A stretch of DNA of 17,887 nucleotides from Clostridia bacterium (GTDB taxonomy: Bacteria; Bacillota_A; Clostridia; Christensenellales; Borkfalkiaceae). Below, one piece after another: positions 15,689 to 17,887 of the stretch. Positions within the stretch are counted from its first letter, which is position 1; each line of letters begins with the position of its first letter. The DNA lies in the NCBI GenBank assembly GCA_017457015.1, contig JAFTIG010000066.1, positions 1 to 17,887 on the forward strand, given 5' to 3'. Made by a program: the position numbers and the translations under genes. The notes beneath the pieces were generated by a model. The model made no database searches, was not told the DNA's origin, and saw only the letters and a program-made list of their open reading frames with translations.

Positions 15689-17237
15689 GTTTTTTACCCT
15701 TTTGAAAGTTCAGTTTTTATCATATTTTGGAATAAATAAAATATTGAACTCAAAAAAGTATAAATTTAAGGGTGCAATCGGCATAGCGCTGCTTTTGGTT
15801 TTTTTAGGCGCGCTAATCTGCGGGGCAGGGTATCTATACGCACTTTCTTTTGCTGAAACGCTCATGGTGACCGAAGGCAGTGCAAAGGGTGTTATACCGC
15901 TTATGGTATCGATTGCAGCCGTGGCAAGTTTGATTTTTTCCTTTTACTCGTCGGGTAGCGTGCTTTACGGATTTAAGGATTACGACACGCTTTCGGCAAT
16001 GCCTGTTAAAACTTCTACCGTAGTTTTAAGTAAACTTACGTTTACCTTTATTACGGACTTGCTTTTTGGAATTTTAATAGTAATCCCGTCCGTAATAGTT
16101 TATTCTAACTTTAACGGTGGGATAGATTTTTTAACGGTAGCAAGGCTACTGACGATGATTTTGTTTTTGCCGTTTTTCCCTATGGTAATATCTATAGTTT
16201 TGGGTGCGGTAGGGGTAATATTGTCTTCGCGTTTTAAGCATAAAAATCTTATTCAGTTTTTGTTTATGTTTATCGTGTTCGTCGGGTATTACGCGTTATC
16301 GTTAATATTTTCAATGGAAGACGGCAGTACGTTTGTATTTATAGAAAAAACATTTTTTCTTTCGGGCTTGGTAAAAGCAGGACTTGTCGACTGGATACAC
16401 GTCGTTATCTTTTGCGGAGCGTGCTTATTGTCGGGCGCAATAGTAATGGCGATCGTGTGCGTTACGTATAAAAAGATAAACACGCTCGTAACTTCAGTAA
16501 AAAAATCCGGCAACTTCAAGATGAAAGTTTACGGCGGAAAAAGTCAGTTTACGGCGCTTACGATAAAAGAAATAAAGAGATTATTTTCATCTGCAACGTA
16601 CGCGCTCAATACGCTTTTAGGTCCGATAATGGTAATTATGTTTACCGTGATTATAATAGTAATGTGCGTTAGCGATCCGTCGTTTAGTTTTTTATTACCG
16701 CTAATAGCACCGCCTATATACGCGTTTACTTTGATGATTGCACCGACTACCGTTTGTTCTATATCGGTCGAAGGCAGTTCGTTTTGGATAATGCGAACTT
16801 CACCTATAAAGACCACGCTTCTCTTAAATATAAAACTCGCAGTCAATTTATTTTTCTCGGCAATCCCTGCTCTCGTTTCGGGTATAGCGTTTGCAGTGTT
16901 GCTTTTTAAGACGTCCGTCGTCTACGCTCTATTAGTTCCACTCGTTGCAGTTTTGACGGCAGCTCTAGGTGGAAATATGGGTTTAATTTTTAACCTGCTT
17001 TTCCCGTTGATGAAGTGGGACAATATAAATAAAGCCGTAAAGCAAGGCACGTCGTCCTTTTTTACCGTTTTGATCAGCATGGTTTTGGCGGCGGTAGAAG
17101 GCGTACTTTTATACTTTGCTATACCAGACTTTACACTAACTCTCTCGTTGATTACGGTGGCTTTAATTATCTTTACCGTAAGTACATTTGCCGTATTATA
17201 CAAGTATGGTGAAAGTCTTATAATAAAAAAGACGTAA
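15681..17237 (+). CDS. ABC transporter permease (large, ABC_tran_2-like)
   Basis: 518 residues, very hydrophobic, with about ten to twelve membrane helices in two halves separated by a polar stretch (KKINTLVTSVKKSGNFKM, then KEIKRLFSS). The motif VLYGFKDYDTLSAMPV (94-109) is typical of large Bacillota permeases paired with EcsA-like ATPases, which are usually around 500 residues. A second conserved point is IMRTSPI, from nt 16789. ATG 15681 overlaps the ATPase stop (ATGAATAA) and GGAG at 15670-15673 lies inside the ATPase gene, so translation is coupled. No terminator was seen in the 36 bases before the next promoter. Export of a peptide, lipid or cell-wall precursor would all be possible. 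Confidence 0.85.
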   Translation: MNKFFTLLKVQFLSYFGINKILNSKKYKFKGAIGIALLLVFLGALICGAGYLYALSFAETLMVTEGSAKGVIPLMVSIAAVASLIFSFYSSGSVLYGFKDYDTLSAMPVKTSTVVLSKLTFTFITDLLFGILIVIPSVIVYSNFNGGIDFLTVARLLTMILFLPFFPMVISIVLGAVGVILSSRFKHKNLIQFLFMFIVFVGYYALSLIFSMEDGSTFVFIEKTFFLSGLVKAGLVDWIHVVIFCGACLLSGAIVMAIVCVTYKKINTLVTSVKKSGNFKMKVYGGKSQFTALTIKEIKRLFSSATYALNTLLGPIMVIMFTVIIIVMCVSDPSFSFLLPLIAPPIYAFTLMIAPTTVCSISVEGSSFWIMRTSPIKTTLLLNIKLAVNLFFSAIPALVSGIAFAVLLFKTSVVYALLVPLVAVLTAALGGNMGLIFNLLFPLMKWDNINKAVKQGTSSFFTVLISMVLAAVEGVLLYFAIPDFTLTLSLITVALIIFTVSTFAVLYKYGESLIIKKT

Positions 17238-17273
17238 AAAGTTTAAAAATATCGCTAATTAAGAAAAAAATAC

Positions 17274-17303
17274 TTGACAACGTCTAAATAACAGGAGTAT
17301 AAT
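17274..17303 (+). promoter_or_regulatory. Promoter of the Phe/Tyr leader
   Basis: TTGACA (17274-17279), 18-base spacer, TATAAT (17298-17303), all matching consensus. Start expected near 17310. It shares ATACTTGACAA and GTATAATAAAAT with P1 at 13330. Confidence 0.88.
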
Positions 17304-17330
17304 AAAATCATTAATTTTAAGGCAAAAACT

Positions 17331-17393
17331 ATGAAAACTTTCAAATCTTACTTTTATTTTTACTTTAATAGCAAGTTTCCCATATCGCGTTAG
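17331..17393 (+). CDS. Phe/Tyr-rich leader peptide (20 aa)
   Basis: ATG 17331 is preceded by AAGG (17319-17322) 8 bases away and about 20 bases after the expected transcription start. The 20 codons include five Phe and three Tyr; codons 7-12 read Y-F-Y-F-Y-F (17349-17366). The stop TAG is at 17391. This is the composition of a leader whose translation senses charged tRNA-Phe and tRNA-Tyr, as pheL does for Phe in enterobacteria. The stop codon is the first base triplet of the antiterminator segment, which fits that role. The peptide itself is unlikely to have a function of its own. Confidence 0.7.
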   Translation: MKTFKSYFYFYFNSKFPISR

Positions 17394-17453
17394 TAATTAC
17401 TATACGGATTGTTTTTGCATGATGTGAAACCTAAGGCTTTGTAGTAATTGCTA
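17391..17453 (+). promoter_or_regulatory. Antiterminator of the Phe/Tyr attenuator
   Basis: TAGTAATTACTA (17391-17402) can pair over 12 positions, one of them G-U, with TAGTAATTGCTA (17442-17453). The latter includes the loop and inner stem of the terminator, so the two structures exclude each other. A ribosome stalled on the Phe/Tyr codons leaves 17391-17402 free for pairing; one that reaches the stop codon covers it. Confidence 0.65.
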
Positions 17454-17470
17454 CAGAGCCTTTCTTTTTT
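17433..17470 (+). terminator. Rho-independent terminator (attenuator)
   Basis: AAGGCTTTGTAG (17433-17444) and CTACAGAGCCTT (17451-17462) form a 12-bp stem with one G-U pair and loop TAATTG, followed by TTTCTTTTTT up to 17470. With the promoter it defines a short transcript of about 160 bases when termination occurs. Confidence 0.88.
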
Positions 17471-17591
17471 AAGGTCGTCTAAACTTCGCATTGCGTCGTT
17501 ACTGCAAAGCGTTTGGACTTCGATGACCAACAAGGTCAATCTCACCCCAAACACTTCGCGAGCCTTGACCTGCTCGTTTATACAACCTTAA
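17469..17591. repeat. Intergenic inverted-repeat element, copy 2
   Basis: The left arm TTAAGGTCGTCTAAAC (17469-17484) is identical to that of copy 1. The right arm GTTTATACAACCTTAA (17576-17591) pairs with it at 14 of 16 positions. Length is 123 bases against 119 in copy 1. Inside are further stems: GTTTGG (17511-17516) with CCAAAC, AGGTCAA with TTGACCT, and TGACC/GGTCA. The left arm merges with the T-run of the attenuator terminator. No reading frame inside. Confidence 0.7.
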
Positions 17592-17623
17592 AATGGGACT
17601 CTAATATAGTTCGAGAGTTCTGG

Positions 17624-17639
17624 GTTATTAAGTAATAAC
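17624..17639. other. Small A/T-rich hairpin
   Basis: GTTATTA (17624-17630) pairs with TAATAAC (17633-17639) around AG. It lies between repeat copy 2 and the third arm and has no T-run of its own. Confidence 0.35.
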
Positions 17640-17661
17640 AACACGGGTTGTCAACTTGTGA

Positions 17662-17695
17662 CAGGCGTCACGCCTGCTCGTTTATACGTCCTTAA
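17662..17695. repeat. Third right arm of the inverted-repeat element, with hairpin
   Basis: CCTGCTCGTTTATAC (17673-17687) is identical to 17569-17583 of copy 2 and continues to CCTTAA like the other right arms (arm 17680-17695). No matching left arm is found close by, so this is a partial copy or a nested insertion. It starts inside a small hairpin CAGGCG-TCA-CGCCTG (17662-17676). Confidence 0.6.
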
Positions 17696-17726
17696 AACAG
17701 TGTACGAACGGAGTTAAAATCCCGTT

Positions 17727-17752
17727 GCAAAAAGTATCGAAGAACTTTTTGC
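17727..17752. other. 9-bp perfect hairpin in the terminal gap
   Basis: GCAAAAAGT (17727-17735) and ACTTTTTGC (17744-17752) with loop ATCGAAGA. A-rich sequence follows on the + strand. On the minus strand the 3' side is AACGGGATTTT, so it is not a clear terminator in either direction. It may belong to the repeat family. Confidence 0.45.
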
Positions 17753-17887
17753 GAAAAGAAAGGACGACTAAAAGCAAGGTAAAAAAGTTAGTTCTAACGC
17801 GCGTCACGCTTATCAATAAATAAACGATAGAGCAAACACATAATAATAGATATTAAAAAATCATGATAATTTTTACTCCACACCCAC
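17753..17887. other. Right-end gap without a recognised gene
   Basis: From the attenuator to the right edge there are more than 400 bases without a credible gene; they hold the repeat copies and hairpins listed separately. In 17753-17887 nothing else stands out. An ATG at 17863 opens a frame to the edge (MIIFTPHP) but has no ribosome binding site and is too short to judge. Confidence 0.4.

Noticed and set aside
17310..17470. T-box or other riboswitch in the leader upstream of the terminator
   Set aside because: No T-box sequence and no larger conserved fold were seen; the leader peptide and the alternate stems explain the region. A stand-alone small RNA cannot be excluded.
17863..17887. Start of a gene (MIIFTPHP) at the right edge
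   Set aside because: Only eight codons are visible and there is no ribosome binding site; not assignable.
1..17887. CRISPR array, tRNA, rRNA, transposase or phage genes
   Set aside because: Read through on both strands; no regularly spaced identical repeats, no cloverleaf, and no such proteins were found.

Overview
The window looks like a chromosomal segment of an endospore-forming, AT-rich member of the Bacillota, most likely an uncultured gut Clostridia. This rests on a SpoIVFA/SpoIVFB-type sporulation pair, a YlmC/YmxH-type PRC-barrel protein, strong AAGGAG-type ribosome binding sites, TTGACA/TATAAT promoters and a very large modular surface protein with a C-terminal domain I associate with gut Clostridia. 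All recognisable genes are on the + strand. No tRNA, rRNA, CRISPR array, transposase or phage gene was seen.

Layout. (1) 3-6230: the 3' part of a giant beta-helix surface protein, cut by the left edge, followed 18 bases later by a 37-codon gene and a good terminator. (2) 6723-8982: a sporulation block. It holds a membrane-anchored degenerate LytM protein (SpoIVFA-like), overlapped by 13 bases by an intramembrane M50 metalloprotease (SpoIVFB-like), then a YlmC/YmxH-like protein with a Cys/Pro-rich tail. (3) 9030-12202: a consensus promoter, an EF-G paralogue with altered GTPase motifs, a 12-bp hairpin, and a PfkB/1-phosphofructokinase-family sugar kinase. (4) 12199-12317: a repeat element with terminal inverted repeats that begins on the kinase stop codon. 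(5) 12526-13323: a YihY/BrkB-family membrane protein whose start codon sits directly behind a strong hairpin. (6) 13330-17237: two tandem promoters, one with an 11-G run inside its spacer, then a lipoprotein, an ABC ATPase and an ABC permease in one apparent operon. (7) 17274-17470: a promoter, a 20-codon Phe/Tyr-rich leader peptide, an antiterminator and a terminator, which together have the form of a ribosome-mediated attenuator. (8) 17469-17887: a second copy of the repeat element, a third right arm of it, several hairpins and no recognisable gene. The gene the attenuator would control lies beyond the right edge, if there is one.

The two most notable signals are regulatory. The homopolymeric G tract lies between matching -35 and -10 boxes, whose sequence context is nearly identical to that of another promoter in this window (17274-17303). 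That promoter has an 18-base spacer and this one has 20, as expected for a slippage-controlled (phase-variable) promoter of a cell-surface lipoprotein/ABC operon. The Phe/Tyr leader has textbook geometry: its stop codon lies in the RNA segment that can pair with, and disrupt, the terminator. The inverted-repeat element family links both intergenic regions and is a third item to follow up.
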